The notes under the pieces: generated by a model | Seen by the model: only the letters and a program-made list of their open reading frames with translations | Told to the model about the DNA's origin: nothing | The model's database searches: none | In this document: in pieces, positions 1 to 14,304 of the stretch | Layout of the letters: every line of letters begins with the position of its first letter | How positions within the stretch are numbered: position 1 is the first letter of the stretch | Made by a program: the position numbers and the translations under genes | Assembly (NCBI RefSeq): GCF_018860805.1 | Contig: NZ_JAHKQR010000011.1 | Coordinates: 62,001-126,000 of the forward strand | DNA: 64,000 bases | Source of the DNA: Aestuariibacter sp. A3R04 | GTDB taxonomy: Bacteria; Pseudomonadota; Gammaproteobacteria; Enterobacterales; Alteromonadaceae | Direction of reading: 5' to 3'

Positions 1-362
1 ATACCCGGTTGAATAAGGCCGAGCTCCGGGCCCATGACGTGAACGATACCTTGTTTTTGGTGGCCCACGGGATACAGCGTGATGCCGTTTTCTTCACAGT
101 TTGTTGCAAGAGTTTGGAGTTGCAACGCATTGGCAGGGCCACAAGCATCAATGGCCAGAGAGCGTGTAGAAATACTGTGATCCATCGTGCCAAACGTGCG
201 GTCAGGACGACGCACCTTGCGGTGTTTATCCTTTAGACCAGCAAAAGCTTGTGGTGATGTGACTTCGTGGATCAGGTGCCGATCGATATACAATAAGCTG
301 TCATCACCAATCTGATCGACAATATGTGCCTCCCAGACTTTGTCGTATAAGGTCTTGGCCAT
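1..362 (-). CDS. leuC: 3-isopropylmalate dehydratase large subunit, N-terminal part (cut by window edge)
   Basis: The 120 visible codons begin MAKTLYDKVWEAHIV and include DRHLIHEVTSPQAF and PDRTFGTMDHSIS, which are typical of the aconitase-family large subunit LeuC. With LeuD it isomerises 2-isopropylmalate to 3-isopropylmalate using a [4Fe-4S] cluster; the cluster cysteines lie in the part outside the window. The ATG is 9 bases after the leuB stop on the minus strand, so it is the third gene of the leuABC(D) operon. Identification is by sequence and position; leuD should lie beyond the left edge. Confidence 0.95.
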   Translation of the reverse strand, partial: MAKTLYDKVWEAHIVDQIGDDSLLYIDRHLIHEVTSPQAFAGLKDKHRKVRRPDRTFGTMDHSISTRSLAIDACGPANALQLQTLATNCEENGITLYPVGHQKQGIVHVMGPELGLIQPG

Positions 363-371
363 GGGATTTTT

Positions 372-1469
<1,098 letters not shown>

Positions 1470-3029
1470 TTACACTCCTGCTACGCGTTCTTGTTGATTC
1501 TTTTGCTGATCGATTTGGTCAGCAACATGGGTATTGTTAAGTACGAAAATCAGGGCTTTAACACCTGCTTCTACGATATCTGTGGCCAGGCCAATACCGT
1601 GGAAGCGGCGGCCTTTGTATTCGGCGATTACGCCAACCTGGGCTAGAGCATCAGCGCCTTCGCCCTTTGAATCGAGTTTGAAGTCTACAACGTCTAAGTC
1701 TTGGTGACCCAGAATGGAAATGATAGCGTTAAATGCCGCATCTACCGGGCCATTCCCAATAGCGGTTTGGGTAACGATATCCTCGCCAACTTTCAGCTTA
1801 ACGGTTGCACTGGGAATAATTTCGCGGCCCGAATTAGCCTGTAAATAGGCCAGCTGATAGTAGGCTTCTTCGTGTTTTTGCTGGTCAAAAAACAACAGCG
1901 CTTCCAGGTCGTAATCATACACCTGGCCTTTTTTGTCAGCCAAGGCCAAGAAAGCGCTGTATACCGCTTCTAAATCATAATCCTCTGGCTTGTAACCCAG
2001 TTCGGTTAACCGGTGTTTTATTACATGGCGCCCAGAGCGTGAAGTAAGATTCAGGTTGTTTTTGTTTATGCCGACACTTTCCGGGGTCATAATTTCGTAA
2101 GTATTTTGCGCCTTTAATACGCCATCTTGGTGAATGCCGGATGAATGGCTAAATGCATTCGCTCCGACGATGGCTTTGTTTGATTGAACCGGCATATTAC
2201 ATAACTGGCTAACCAACTTAGACGTGCGAAAAATTTCACTGGAGTTGATGTTGGTTTGCATCCCCAGCATAGCTTCGCGCGTTTGCAAAATCATCGCGAT
2301 TTCTTCCAGTGAACAATTGCCTGCCCGTTCGCCAATACCGTTGATCGTGCACTCTACCTGTCTGGCTCCTTGCTCCACGGCAGCCAGGGAGTTGGCCACA
2401 GCCAAGCCCAGATCGTTGTGACAGTGCACAGAAATGGTGGCTTTGTCGATATTGGGTACCCGGTTAAACAGATTGCCAATAATGCTGCCGAATTCCGTCG
2501 GGGTTGTGTATCCCACCGTGTCTGGAATGTTTACTGTTGTAGCTCCGGCATTGATTGCGGCTTCTACCATTCTACACAGGTAATCGATGTGAGTACGCCC
2601 GGCATCTTCACAGGAAAATTCCACATCGTTAGTATATTTTCGGGCGTGTTTAACCGCGGCAACGGCCATATCAACTACTTCATCCTGAGACTTCCTCAAC
2701 TTGGCGCCTACGTGGATTTCAGAGGTGGCGATGAAGGTGTGAATACGAAATTGTTCCGCTACGCTCAATGCTTTTCCGCAAGCATCAATATCGTTTGGCA
2801 AAGCCCGGGACAAACCGCATACCACGCTATTTTTCACTTCTTTTGCGATCATCTGAACAGATTTAAAATCTCCAGGAGAAGACACTGGGAAACCCGCTTC
2901 AATGATATCTACGCCCAGCCTTTCGAGAGCCAGGGCGATCTGTAGCTTCTCTTTGGCACTTAAACTGGCGGGCAGTGCCTGCTCGCCGTCGCGCAATGTA
3001 GTATCAAAGATTTTTACCTGATTCGTCAT
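1470..3029 (-). CDS. leuA: 2-isopropylmalate synthase
   Basis: LeuA condenses acetyl-CoA with 2-oxoisovalerate, the committed and leucine-inhibited step of leucine synthesis. From [20 protein letters not shown] the protein has 519 residues: a TIM-barrel catalytic domain with the DTTLRDGE metal/substrate motif, HCHNDLG and [10 protein letters not shown], followed by the C-terminal LeuA regulatory domain. The frame is open upstream to 3077, but that extension would run through the attenuator hairpin, so the ATG at 3029 is chosen. It is the first structural gene of the leu operon and its stop abuts the leuB start. Confidence 0.97.
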   Translation of the reverse strand: MTNQVKIFDTTLRDGEQALPASLSAKEKLQIALALERLGVDIIEAGFPVSSPGDFKSVQMIAKEVKNSVVCGLSRALPNDIDACGKALSVAEQFRIHTFIATSEIHVGAKLRKSQDEVVDMAVAAVKHARKYTNDVEFSCEDAGRTHIDYLCRMVEAAINAGATTVNIPDTVGYTTPTEFGSIIGNLFNRVPNIDKATISVHCHNDLGLAVANSLAAVEQGARQVECTINGIGERAGNCSLEEIAMILQTREAMLGMQTNINSSEIFRTSKLVSQLCNMPVQSNKAIVGANAFSHSSGIHQDGVLKAQNTYEIMTPESVGINKNNLNLTSRSGRHVIKHRLTELGYKPEDYDLEAVYSAFLALADKKGQVYDYDLEALLFFDQQKHEEAYYQLAYLQANSGREIIPSATVKLKVGEDIVTQTAIGNGPVDAAFNAIISILGHQDLDVVDFKLDSKGEGADALAQVGVIAEYKGRRFHGIGLATDIVEAGVKALIFVLNNTHVADQIDQQKNQQERVAGV

Positions 3030-3054
3030 GGCAGTGTACTCGTGGTGTATAGTT

Positions 3055-3083
3055 AAAAAAAAACCCGTGCAGTGCACGGGTTT
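3055..3083 (-). terminator. leu operon attenuator terminator
   Basis: On the minus strand AAACCCGTG and CACGGGTTT form a 9-bp stem around a five-base loop, followed by nine T residues, giving a strong intrinsic terminator between the leader peptide and leuA. The 5' arm (3073-3083) can instead pair with an upstream copy of TGCACGGG (3114-3121) that lies over the last leader codons and its stop, giving a mutually exclusive antiterminator. Confidence 0.9.
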
Positions 3084-3110
3084 ATGGAGATTCCTATAAC
3101 TGGATGCAAT

Positions 3111-3170
3111 CTACCCGTGCAGTCTTGCTGCCGTGAGGAGTAGAAAAGTAAGTAGCAAATTATGCATCAT
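3111..3170 (-). CDS. leuL: leu operon leader peptide (attenuator)
   Basis: A 20-codon reading frame encodes MMHNLLLTFLLLTAARLHG, with seven leucines among 19 residues including two Leu triplets. It ends 28 bases upstream of the attenuator hairpin. The final codons and stop contain TGCACGGG, which competes for the 5' arm of the terminator. By the classic attenuation model, ribosomes that stall at the Leu codons leave this segment free and allow read-through, while ribosomes that reach the stop cover it and the terminator forms. The Shine-Dalgarno is weak; translation could begin at either of the two consecutive ATGs. Confidence 0.88.
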   Translation of the reverse strand: MMHNLLLTFLLLTAARLHG

Positions 3171-3206
3171 TTTAACGTAATTATTGCCGTCCAGTTGATA
3201 GGTGAC

Positions 3207-3235
3207 AATGTAACCATCTACGCCACTCAGGTCAA
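3207..3235 (-). promoter_or_regulatory. leu operon promoter
   Basis: On the minus strand TTGACC (3230-3235) and TACATT (3207-3212) are separated by exactly 17 bases, close to the sigma-70 consensus. The predicted transcript would start near 3200, about 30 bases before the leader peptide ATG. Confidence 0.75.
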
Positions 3236-3278
3236 CCCCTCATTGCCAGGATAAGCATAAAAAATGGTTATATTTATC

Positions 3279-3956
3279 CTACGCAGACTGGGACTTAACC
3301 GAAGGAAGGACAAACTTTTTCCAGTTAATGGTGGTTGATAGCAATAATTCTCTCAACGTAAGGGAGCGCGGTGATAATTTTCCCTTGTGATTCCAGCGGT
3401 GACCGCAGCATGCCGCAGCCATGATGACTTTGGTCGGTTTGATCAATGTCAGTTGGGTTTTGTCATCTGCGCTTAAGCTCACACCATCAAAAGTGAACCA
3501 GCCGTATTTGTTGAGGTGCAGTGTTTCGTTGTCAAACTGTACCTTGTCAATGGAGTCTAATTCTATGTGCTCTTCGCCAAAGTGGGCCAGATACACCGGC
3601 ACAGGGAGGCCGTATCCCGCGTGTTGGGAGAACCATTGGGTGTTGGTGTCGATGTTCCACTTTTTTGCCGGGCATTGGGAAGCCTGTTTGTAACTCCATG
3701 ACCCATTGTGGCTATCTACCTGCAGTGGTGTTGGGTTTCGCGCTAAATAGTGCGCCGCCCGTTGCACGCGATGCGGTAGGGCCTGCAAGCGTAACTGGAG
3801 TGCTGAAATTTGCTTTGTCGTTGTGTGAGACAGTACATGCAACTCTCGTTCGTACAAGGCATTGCAGATTTCAGTGTAAGAGGGACTGTGGTCAGCAGTG
3901 CCTGAATCAGCAAAAAAAGTAGTTTGGCTGGAGGAGGCTTCTGGTGGGGACGACAT
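3279..3956 (-). CDS. hypothetical protein, 225 residues
   Basis: I do not recognise this protein. It has a serine-rich, probably disordered N-terminus (MSSPPEASSS), a helical stretch with LQLRLQALPHRVQRAAHYLARNP near residues 50-75, and a mixed region with YGLPVPVYLAHFG and a cysteine/histidine cluster AAACCGHRWNHKG near residue 185. There is no signal peptide or membrane segment, so it is probably cytoplasmic. It lies after the eno terminator and before the leu promoter on the same strand, apparently as a single-gene unit. Confidence 0.6.
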   Translation of the reverse strand: MSSPPEASSSQTTFFADSGTADHSPSYTEICNALYERELHVLSHTTTKQISALQLRLQALPHRVQRAAHYLARNPTPLQVDSHNGSWSYKQASQCPAKKWNIDTNTQWFSQHAGYGLPVPVYLAHFGEEHIELDSIDKVQFDNETLHLNKYGWFTFDGVSLSADDKTQLTLIKPTKVIMAAACCGHRWNHKGKLSPRSLTLRELLLSTTINWKKFVLPSVKSQSA

Positions 3957-3996
3957 AACGACAAACGATAACTAGAGGTAACTGTAAGGTAGCACT

Positions 3997-4027
3997 AAAA
4001 ACAACGGGTAGCCAGCGCTACCCGTTG
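3997..4027 (-). terminator. intrinsic terminator after eno
   Basis: On the minus strand CAACGGGTAGC and GCTACCCGTTG form an 11-bp perfect stem with a four-base loop, followed by TTTTT, 9 bases after the eno stop codon. Confidence 0.9.
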
Positions 4028-4035
4028 AGGGATCA

Positions 4036-5337
<1,302 letters not shown>

Positions 5338-5385
5338 TCAACGTTTGTGTCAGCGGCAACGGGAGAATGCCGCAAACTATTAGAA

Positions 5386-7170
<1,785 letters not shown>

Positions 7171-7254
7171 TCACTTCAATTCTCGCTGGCGCCGCGGCAC
7201 CGATGAGCCGTCGCATTTCCTTCTACAACAGTAGATTTACGCGCTTCGCGGCAA

Positions 7255-9837
7255 CTAAGTCTTACTCAGACGCTTAAGGGTGTAAATCAAATCCAGAGCC
7301 TGTCTGGGGGATAGTTCATCCGGTGATAAATTGCGCAATGTCTCTCGTAGTGGGTCTGGCATATCAGTGAATGTCATTTCAGACTGGCCTTGAGGAGCAA
7401 GGGGGGGATGAGAAGCGGGAGTGATACTTCTATCTGTTGCTGGCACATCTCGCTCGCGGTTTTCCAATTCTTTGAGCTTGGTTTTTGCTGCGTGGATGAC
7501 GGGGCGAGGCACCCCTGCAAGTTGCGCTACCTGTAATCCATAGCTTTTGCTTGCGGCCCCTGCTTCTACACGATGCATGAAGCGAATGCTATCGTCGTGT
7601 TCAACGGCATCTAAATGCACGTTAATCACCCCATCTTCTGTGTCGGCTAATTGAGTAAGTTCAAAGTAATGAGTGGCAAAAAGCGTATAGGCATTGATCT
7701 CCCTGGCGAGAAAACAGGCGCAGGACCAAGCTAACGACAATCCATCGTACGTACTGGTTCCACGGCCAATTTCATCCATTAAGACCAGTGAATATTCGGT
7801 GGCATTGTGCAAGATGTTAGCCGTTTCTGTCATCTCAACCATAAAGGTAGAGCGACCGGAGGCGAGATCGTCGGAAGCGCCAATACGGGTGAATATTCTG
7901 TCAACCCGGCCTATACGCGCAGCTTCTGCCGGAACATAGCTACCCAGGTAAGCCATAAGTACAATGAGGGCGGTTTGACGCATATACGTTGATTTACCAC
8001 CCATATTGGGGCCAGTGATAACCAGCATTCGCTGGCTGGAACTAAGTTGAACTGGATTGGCAATAAATGGGTCATCCATCACGTGCTCTACTACCAGATG
8101 TCGCCCGGCGTTATAGTCAATTTCTTTCCCGTTGGTTAACGTGGGACAATGCAAATCCAGTGCGACAGCGCGCTCGGCAAAACATTGCATAACATCCAGT
8201 TTAGCGAGGCTTTCAGCCGTGTTAATAAGGGCGCTTAAGTGCGGTGCGAAGGCGTCGAATAAGGATTCGTAAAGCTGTTTTTCCAGCGCCAGTGCGCGGC
8301 TTTGACTGGTGAGTACTTTGTCTTCGTGTTCTTTGAGTTCCGGGGTAATGTAGCGCTCGGTATTCTTCAAGGTTTGTCTTCGAATATAATCGGCCGGTGC
8401 GCAGGCACTGTTTGCGCGACTCAATTCAATGAAAAAACCATGTACCTTGTTATAGCCCACTTTCAGGGTTGATACACCGGTGCGCTCTCGTTCCCGCAGC
8501 TCCAGTGCAGTGAGATAGTCTGTCGCACCCTGAGACAATGCGCGCAGCTCATCGAGTTCCTCGTTAAATCCTTCGGCAATGACACCGCCGTCACGGATCA
8601 CGACGGGTGGGTTATCAACAATGGCGTCATTGAGTAGGTGTTGCAGGTCGGGATACTCACCGATACCCGCAGCGATACTATTGAGTAGTGCGTTGTCATG
8701 ACCGGCCAATACGTTTAATAAGTCCGGTAATTCGTTGAACGCATTGCGCAATCTGGAGAAGTCCCGCGGACGGGCTGAGCGCAGAGCAATTCTCGCCATA
8801 ATACGCTCAATGTCACCAATGCGCTTGAGTGCTTCGGCAATGTCGTCGTGGCCTTTTTCTATAAGCGATGCGACGGCACTTTGCCGGGCATTGAGTTCAT
8901 AGTGGTCGGTAATAGGTGCGTGCAGATAGCGCTGTAGTAACCGACTTCCCATGGCTGTTGCCGTGGTGTCGAGTACGCTGAACAGGGTATTGTCGATACC
9001 GCCGGACAAATTCTGTGTGAGTTCTAGATTGCGCCGGGTCGCCGCATCTAGTTGAATGCGGGTCTCCTGCTGTTCTTTGTGGATGCTGCGAATGTGGGGC
9101 AATGCGGTGCGCTGGGTGTCTTTTACGTACTGAAGTACACACCCGGCTGCGCCGACGGCTTTGTCCAGCCCGTCTATGCCGAACCCCCCCAATGATGCTG
9201 TGCCGAATTGCAAAGTGAGTTGTTCAATGGCGCCTTGCGGATCAAATTCCCATTCGGGCCGTCGGCGCAAACCCTTGCGTTTTTCAATAAGCGGGAGGCT
9301 GTCAAACCCTTCGGGATAGAGCAACTCCGCAGGGTTAAGGCGCTGCAACTCTGCCAGTAGATGTTCGTCGCTTTCGCATTCCAGTACCAAAAAACGGCCG
9401 CTGCTAATATCAAGCGTTGCCAGTCCGTATTGCATACTGTGACCACACACTGCGGCGAGCAAATTGTCGCGGCGATCTTCCAACAGCGCTTCATCGGTAA
9501 CGGTTCCCGGAGTTACAATACGCTGTACTTGTCGTTCTACGGGTCCCTTGCTGGTGGCAGGGTCGCCAACTTGTTCGCATATGGCCACGGATTCGCCCAT
9601 TTTTACCAGCCGCGCGAGGTAACTTTCTACGGCGTGATAAGGAACGCCGGCCATGGGTATTGGCTCTCCGCCAGATTTGCCCCTGGCAGTAAGCGAAATG
9701 TCTAAAAGCTGGGCTGCCTTTTTGGCATCGTCATAAAACAGCTCATAAAAGTCGCCCATGCGGTAAAAAAGCAAAATTGACGGGTGTTGCGCTTTTATGG
9801 CCAGATATTGGCGCATCATGGGCGTATGTGATTCCAA
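7255..9837 (-). CDS. mutS: DNA mismatch repair protein MutS
   Basis: MutS recognises mismatches and starts methyl-directed repair with MutL. The 860-residue protein has the mismatch-binding [11 protein letters not shown] (Phe-x-Glu) near the N-terminus, connector, core and clamp regions, then the ATPase with Walker [14 protein letters not shown], Walker [17 protein letters not shown] and a C-terminal helix-turn-helix/tetramer region. The frame is open to 9969, but a TTG at 9837 preceded by AAAGAGG at 5 bases gives [12 protein letters not shown], which matches the family N-terminus and length; that start is preferred. It is divergent from pncC. Confidence 0.96.
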   Translation of the reverse strand: MESHTPMMRQYLAIKAQHPSILLFYRMGDFYELFYDDAKKAAQLLDISLTARGKSGGEPIPMAGVPYHAVESYLARLVKMGESVAICEQVGDPATSKGPVERQVQRIVTPGTVTDEALLEDRRDNLLAAVCGHSMQYGLATLDISSGRFLVLECESDEHLLAELQRLNPAELLYPEGFDSLPLIEKRKGLRRRPEWEFDPQGAIEQLTLQFGTASLGGFGIDGLDKAVGAAGCVLQYVKDTQRTALPHIRSIHKEQQETRIQLDAATRRNLELTQNLSGGIDNTLFSVLDTTATAMGSRLLQRYLHAPITDHYELNARQSAVASLIEKGHDDIAEALKRIGDIERIMARIALRSARPRDFSRLRNAFNELPDLLNVLAGHDNALLNSIAAGIGEYPDLQHLLNDAIVDNPPVVIRDGGVIAEGFNEELDELRALSQGATDYLTALELRERERTGVSTLKVGYNKVHGFFIELSRANSACAPADYIRRQTLKNTERYITPELKEHEDKVLTSQSRALALEKQLYESLFDAFAPHLSALINTAESLAKLDVMQCFAERAVALDLHCPTLTNGKEIDYNAGRHLVVEHVMDDPFIANPVQLSSSQRMLVITGPNMGGKSTYMRQTALIVLMAYLGSYVPAEAARIGRVDRIFTRIGASDDLASGRSTFMVEMTETANILHNATEYSLVLMDEIGRGTSTYDGLSLAWSCACFLAREINAYTLFATHYFELTQLADTEDGVINVHLDAVEHDDSIRFMHRVEAGAASKSYGLQVAQLAGVPRPVIHAAKTKLKELENRERDVPATDRSITPASHPPLAPQGQSEMTFTDMPDPLRETLRNLSPDELSPRQALDLIYTLKRLSKT

Positions 9838-10033
9838 GAAAACCTCTTTGATGTTCGTTGCGATTGCGTGCGCGTTAGCAAATGCTTGACTCAGGTCAGC
9901 ATTTTCCCGCGATAACACTTTTTTTTTCGGTACAATACTCTGGCCTATAGCACAGAAGAGTAGTTTCAAACCGCACTGGTTAACCGGTAAGAAATGTTAC
10001 ACTGCATTATAATCTCAGGTGAGTATTATTGAT

Positions 10034-10555
10034 ATGAACGAAGATATTTCAACTGTTTCCGGGGACGGATTATTACAAGCACAAATTTTAGCCCTGGGGG
10101 AGGCGTTACGGCAACACCGTGCCACTGTGTCCTGCGCTGAATCTTGTACTGGTGGGGGAATCGCTTTTGCTTTTACCTCAGTGGCGGGCAGTTCAGACTG
10201 GTTTAATCAGTCCTGGGTGACTTATTCCAACGAAGCCAAACAGACCCAGTTGGGAGTCAAAGCCTCCACACTGGCTGCCTACGGCGCCGTATCAGAGCAA
10301 ACAGTACGGGAAATGGTTGCCGGCGTGACAACGCGCTCCGGCGCGCAAATAGGTATTTCTGTTAGTGGCATTGCCGGTCCGGGGGGCGGCTCACAGGAGA
10401 AGCCCGTCGGTACCGTATGGTTTGGTTTTGCTGTTTTTTCAGAGACGCTGGCGATAAAGCGGGTGTTTGATGGCGACAGATGTGCGGTCAGGCATCAGGC
10501 GATTTCCTTTGCCATAGATTTTCTGTACCAACGACTGGTTGCACATCAGGCATAA
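10034..10555 (+). CDS. pncC: nicotinamide-nucleotide amidohydrolase (CinA C-terminal family)
   Basis: PncC deamidates nicotinamide mononucleotide to nicotinate mononucleotide in pyridine-nucleotide salvage. The protein is a stand-alone CinA C-terminal domain of 173 residues with [24 protein letters not shown], the [21 protein letters not shown] loop family pattern and a C-terminal helix. The ATG at 10034 has AGGTGAG at a good distance; a GTG at 10019 would use part of that same site as coding sequence and is less likely. The pncC-recA order is conserved in gammaproteobacteria. Confidence 0.93.
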   Translation: MNEDISTVSGDGLLQAQILALGEALRQHRATVSCAESCTGGGIAFAFTSVAGSSDWFNQSWVTYSNEAKQTQLGVKASTLAAYGAVSEQTVREMVAGVTTRSGAQIGISVSGIAGPGGGSQEKPVGTVWFGFAVFSETLAIKRVFDGDRCAVRHQAISFAIDFLYQRLVAHQA

Positions 10556-10634
10556 ATCATTCACATTGAACAGTACAAAAGGAGTTGTGATTAGCCATTA
10601 GCCCATGGGCAAACAGGAAAAACACAAAATACAC

Positions 10635-10662
10635 TTGACTGTATACCTATACAGTATAAAAT
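10635..10662 (+). promoter_or_regulatory. recA promoter with LexA (SOS) box
   Basis: CTGT-N8-ACAG (10639-10654, CTGTATACCTATACAG) is a near-ideal LexA operator. It overlaps a promoter with -35 TTGACT (10635-10640) and -10 TAAAAT (10657-10662), 16 bases apart. LexA bound here would cover the spacer, so recA should be SOS induced. Confidence 0.93.
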
Positions 10663-10779
10663 GCCCCCAACAGTATTTTAAAACGCTTGGTAAATAAACC
10701 CGTTGTACGTGTCACGAATAATGTGCACATGTGTACTCAGGTTTGTAACATGAGCAGTCATTATCTTGAGGATAATATC

Positions 10780-11817
10780 GTGGACGACAACAGATCAAAA
10801 GCACTTTCCGCCGCCGTAGGGCAAATTGAAAAACAATTTGGTAAAGGTGCCATTATGCGTCTGGGCGACAACCAGGCAATGGATATTGAAGCGATTTCGA
10901 CGGGCTCACTGAGCATAGACGTTGCATTGGGTATAGGTGGCTTGCCCTGCGGACGTGTTGTCGAAATCTATGGCCCTGAATCGTCGGGTAAAACCACGCT
11001 TACGTTACAAGTGATTGCTTCTGCACAGAAAAAGGGTAAAACTTGTGCATTCGTCGATGCGGAACACGCTCTTGACCCAGTATATGCAGAGAAGCTGGGT
11101 GTAAACATCGATGATTTGTTGGTTTCTCAACCAGACACAGGTGAGCAGGCTCTTGAAATCTGTGACATGCTGGTACGTTCGGGGGCTGTTGATGTGGTTA
11201 TTGTTGACTCGGTAGCTGCCCTTACGCCGAAAGCGGAAATTGAAGGTGAGATGGGGGATTCTCACGTTGGTTTACAGGCGCGTTTAATGTCTCAGGCATT
11301 GCGTAAACTCACAGCAAATATAAAGAAATCGAATACACTTTGTATTTTCATCAATCAGATTCGAATGAAGATCGGTGTGATGTTTGGTAACCCGGAAACC
11401 ACAACGGGCGGTAATGCACTTAAGTTCTACGCTTCTGTTCGTTTGGATATTCGTCGCATAGGAGCCGTGAAAGAAGGCGATGAAGTCGTGGGCAATGAAA
11501 CTCGTGTGAAGGTCGTTAAGAATAAAGTCGCTCCGCCGTTTAAACAAGCAGAATTCATGATCCGTTACGGTGAGGGCATCAGCAAAGAAGCTGAATTGAT
11601 AGACTTAGGCGTGAAGCAAAAATTGGTTGATAAAGCTGGCGCGTGGTACAGCTACAACGGCGATCGCATCGGCCAGGGTAAAGCTAACGTGATGAAGTTT
11701 CTCAAAGAAAACCCGGATATTGCCGACGATATTGAAACAAAGTTGCGAGCTGAGTTATTACTGAGTAAATCCGTAAAAGCGGAAAATACACAGGACGAAT
11801 CTGAAGAAACCTTATAA
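10780..11817 (+). CDS. recA: RecA recombinase
   Basis: RecA forms filaments on single-stranded DNA, drives strand exchange and stimulates LexA self-cleavage. The core has [20 protein letters not shown], Walker [41 protein letters not shown], the L2 region [16 protein letters not shown] and an acidic C-terminal tail. The frame extends to 10687, but GTG at 10780 with GAGG eight bases before it gives 345 residues beginning (V)[11 protein letters not shown], matching the family. It is followed by a terminator; recX, often next to recA, is not here. Confidence 0.97.
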   Translation: MDDNRSKALSAAVGQIEKQFGKGAIMRLGDNQAMDIEAISTGSLSIDVALGIGGLPCGRVVEIYGPESSGKTTLTLQVIASAQKKGKTCAFVDAEHALDPVYAEKLGVNIDDLLVSQPDTGEQALEICDMLVRSGAVDVVIVDSVAALTPKAEIEGEMGDSHVGLQARLMSQALRKLTANIKKSNTLCIFINQIRMKIGVMFGNPETTTGGNALKFYASVRLDIRRIGAVKEGDEVVGNETRVKVVKNKVAPPFKQAEFMIRYGEGISKEAELIDLGVKQKLVDKAGAWYSYNGDRIGQGKANVMKFLKENPDIADDIETKLRAELLLSKSVKAENTQDESEETL

Positions 11818-11852
11818 TTGATAGCAGATAAAACACAGCACAGTGATATGAC

Positions 11853-11886
11853 GCCCGCTAGATGATTTTCTGCAGCGGGCTTTTTT
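11853..11886 (+). terminator. intrinsic terminator after recA
   Basis: GCCCGCT (11853-11859) and AGCGGGC (11874-11880) form a 7-bp GC-rich stem followed by TTTTTT. The T tract overlaps the stop codon of the convergent FlhB-like gene. Confidence 0.87.
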
Positions 11887-12193
11887 ATACTTTTTGAGGA
11901 AGGTGTCCGCTGTCTTCCCATCCCTGAGGTGTCTTCCCCTGTAACATGTAACTGTAAGCAATGAGCTCGGCAATAATGTAGTAAAGGGCTTCGGGGATCT
12001 CCTGACCCAAGTCAAGGGTGGCTAACATGTCGCTTAGATAGGGGTCTTCATGAATAAGAATACCCGCTTCCTGTGCCGAATGAATAATTGCTTCAGCCAA
12101 ATCGCCATAGCCTTTTGAGACGATTTTTGGTGCCGTTTTTTTGTCGCTACTTCCGTACCGAAGACCGATCGCTTTGCGGGTTTTATCGCTCAT
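11885..12193 (-). CDS. FlhB C-terminal-domain-like protein (cytoplasmic export switch fragment)
   Basis: The 102-residue protein corresponds to only the part of FlhB after its self-cleavage site. AIGLRYG, APKIVSKGYGDLAEAI, the LIHEDPYLSDMLATLDLGQEIPE-type region and AELIAYSYML align with the small cytoplasmic domain of FlhB/YscU export switches. The membrane domain and the NPTH cleavage motif are missing. Its ATG overlaps the stop of the FliK-like gene by four bases (ATGA), so the two are co-translated. In flagellar export FliK and FlhB interact to switch substrate class; the pairing here suggests a related partnership, but its role is inferred. Confidence 0.85.
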   Translation of the reverse strand: MSDKTRKAIGLRYGSSDKKTAPKIVSKGYGDLAEAIIHSAQEAGILIHEDPYLSDMLATLDLGQEIPEALYYIIAELIAYSYMLQGKTPQGWEDSGHLPQKV

Positions 12194-14304
12194 ACCAGGG
12201 CCTCAAAAAGTTGATAGGGTGCATCTTTGAGCAGACCTTTTAATTGCCCTCGTTGGCATGAATGACCATCTACCTCTATACCTAAATGGCTTAGGCGGCG
12301 TAGTAAATAAGGTAAAGTATCGTACACCTTGCACAACAGAGGGTCTGTGGATGCATAAACATCGAGTTTTAGTTTGTCTCCTTCTATACGACTCTTTGCA
12401 AGTAATTCCCCCAATTCCCCAACATCAAGTTTCATAGTGAGATGCCATATACGTCCTTTCTTCGCCGACTTTTTATTATCTGATGCCTCTTTTTCTTCCG
12501 CTCTAAATAATAATTCCGGCGCTTTGTTTTCATCTCGGGTGACGGGAAGTACGTAATAGAAACTGTCATTGCCCAACGTTCTGCTTTCTGCGCTTTGTAT
12601 TTTTTGTTGTTGATGGTTAGCAAGTAGAGTTTTTACATGCTTTAGTAGTTGCGTTCTTTGGTCTAGTGCGGCCATATCACTGGCAATTTTAGACGGAGTG
12701 TGGCCTGGCGAAGCGTTTCCTATAGATTTTGCAATCACGGAATCGGGTTTATCAATAATGGCAGACAGACCGGACTGATTTCGCAGCGCACGCCCAGTTA
12801 ATCCCAGCTGTAAAATTGATACCAGCGCACTTAGGAAATCGGAGCCTGCGGGAGGGGTTAAAATACTTGACGGGGTAGTAACCAAAGGCTGCGCCGTTAG
12901 CAGTTGTTTTATTGCACTTGCCGAAGGCTCGGGAGGCGATTCGGATGCGTAACGATATGTTGTTGACGACGACGTGGCCCGGGGTTGCAGTGGAGCCATT
13001 TTCGCGTCAGTGGAAAAGGTAAGCGAGATCTTCTCTAACCACTGTTTGGATATATCAGCAGTCTGCGGGGCATGACTCGTATGTGTTCGCAAAATTTGCA
13101 CTAACTTCCCCAGAGCTTCATTCGTGGACCCAGTTTCTGCTAACAATTGCCTGGAAAGCTGACGGATTTTTTCCTGTATTTTAGGAGTGTGGCTTTCGTC
13201 TAGCTGACTTACTGGCAGAATTTTTCCCTCCTGAACTTGTTTCGCGGTTGACGTTGATGGCGTTGAACTTCGAGTTACCTGAAGGGTTTGCTCGCCGTTT
13301 TCCGATGAGAACGATGATTGGGGGGCTGCATTATTTGGACTAGCCACAGGGGAAGGAGTCTGCAAAGGAGACTGTCTGGCTTGTGGCACTCGATTAAGCG
13401 TCGAGAGGAAATGCTCTGGTAATAAAAACGTTGTTGAGTCAGCTGTCCTGGCTGGTAGCTGAACCGCGGGGAACTGAAGTACTGGGTTACTTTGTACACC
13501 CTGCAGGGTGAATTGTGCATGTTTTAACGTTAACGTGGCGCTGATTATTGCCGGTTGACGTGGTGCTGGTGACAGCAGAACATCAGCGGTGGATTTCGAT
13601 GGCACCCCTTCTATTTTTATACCTTCTGTTCCCAAGCCTTTGACTAACGCTAATTTGATAAGAGGAGAGTTGGCTGTCACGGTCGTCTGGCTGGTATTTG
13701 ATGACGGAATACGGCTAACTGATACTGGCCATTGTTGTTGATCCCGTTGTATGTCTGGTGCTTGAATGTGAATACGCACTTTTTCCCCAGTAGAAAAAAG
13801 TGTCGTATTGCGCGGCATTGGTAATGTAACAGACGGAGAGCCTGGAAGTTGTAGTGATATATTGAGTTTTTGGGGACTTGAACTTTCAATCATACCGTGA
13901 AGGTTCAGCCCTTTTGACAAATTCGTACTTTGCAAACTGCCCAGGGTAATGGCATCAGCAAGTGTCCTTATTAGTCGTTGGACATTGGCCTGATTCATTG
14001 TTGTAGTTTGATTTAAAGACAAAAAGTCAAACAACGTGGCTGTGGAGCCAGTTTTAGCAATAGCGAATACGGTCGATTCGGAAAGTAAAACTGGCACAGG
14101 GGTTTGTAGCGATAGCGGCTGCGACTCGACTGATTGTGACGGCAGCAAGATACGCACCGTATTACCTTCCTGACTCACCGACACACGGTTTTGCAGTAAT
14201 GAGGTTAGCAACGGCGACACGGCTTTTTGTTGCACGGTGGCCTCTGTTGAGCTCGTATTAGTGCTGGTCAGCAATGCTGCAATCTGTGTATTCATATCAA
14301 TCAT
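12190..14304 (-). CDS. FliK-like flagellar hook-length control protein
   Basis: This 704-residue protein is rich in Ser, Thr, Gln and Pro over most of its length, and ends in a domain (about residues 600-695) with LTMKLDVGELGELLAKS, LKLDVYAS and LPYLLRRLSHLGIEVDGHS that resembles the Flg_hook domain of FliK. It has no signal peptide or membrane segment. It overlaps the downstream FlhB-fragment gene by four bases. No other flagellar gene is in the window, so this is an orphan FliK/FlhB pair. Start ATG 14304 (MIDMNTQ) or the ATG three codons later are both possible. Confidence 0.8.
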   Translation of the reverse strand: MIDMNTQIAALLTSTNTSSTEATVQQKAVSPLLTSLLQNRVSVSQEGNTVRILLPSQSVESQPLSLQTPVPVLLSESTVFAIAKTGSTATLFDFLSLNQTTTMNQANVQRLIRTLADAITLGSLQSTNLSKGLNLHGMIESSSPQKLNISLQLPGSPSVTLPMPRNTTLFSTGEKVRIHIQAPDIQRDQQQWPVSVSRIPSSNTSQTTVTANSPLIKLALVKGLGTEGIKIEGVPSKSTADVLLSPAPRQPAIISATLTLKHAQFTLQGVQSNPVLQFPAVQLPARTADSTTFLLPEHFLSTLNRVPQARQSPLQTPSPVASPNNAAPQSSFSSENGEQTLQVTRSSTPSTSTAKQVQEGKILPVSQLDESHTPKIQEKIRQLSRQLLAETGSTNEALGKLVQILRTHTSHAPQTADISKQWLEKISLTFSTDAKMAPLQPRATSSSTTYRYASESPPEPSASAIKQLLTAQPLVTTPSSILTPPAGSDFLSALVSILQLGLTGRALRNQSGLSAIIDKPDSVIAKSIGNASPGHTPSKIASDMAALDQRTQLLKHVKTLLANHQQQKIQSAESRTLGNDSFYYVLPVTRDENKAPELLFRAEEKEASDNKKSAKKGRIWHLTMKLDVGELGELLAKSRIEGDKLKLDVYASTDPLLCKVYDTLPYLLRRLSHLGIEVDGHSCQRGQLKGLLKDAPYQLFEALV

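Noticed and set aside
2370..2945. 191-codon plus-strand frame inside leuA
   Set aside because: Entirely antisense to leuA, whose protein is unmistakable; a shadow frame.
10687..10779. N-terminal extension of RecA
   Set aside because: GTG at 10780 has a ribosome site and gives the normal RecA N-terminus; the 31 extra residues have no counterpart.
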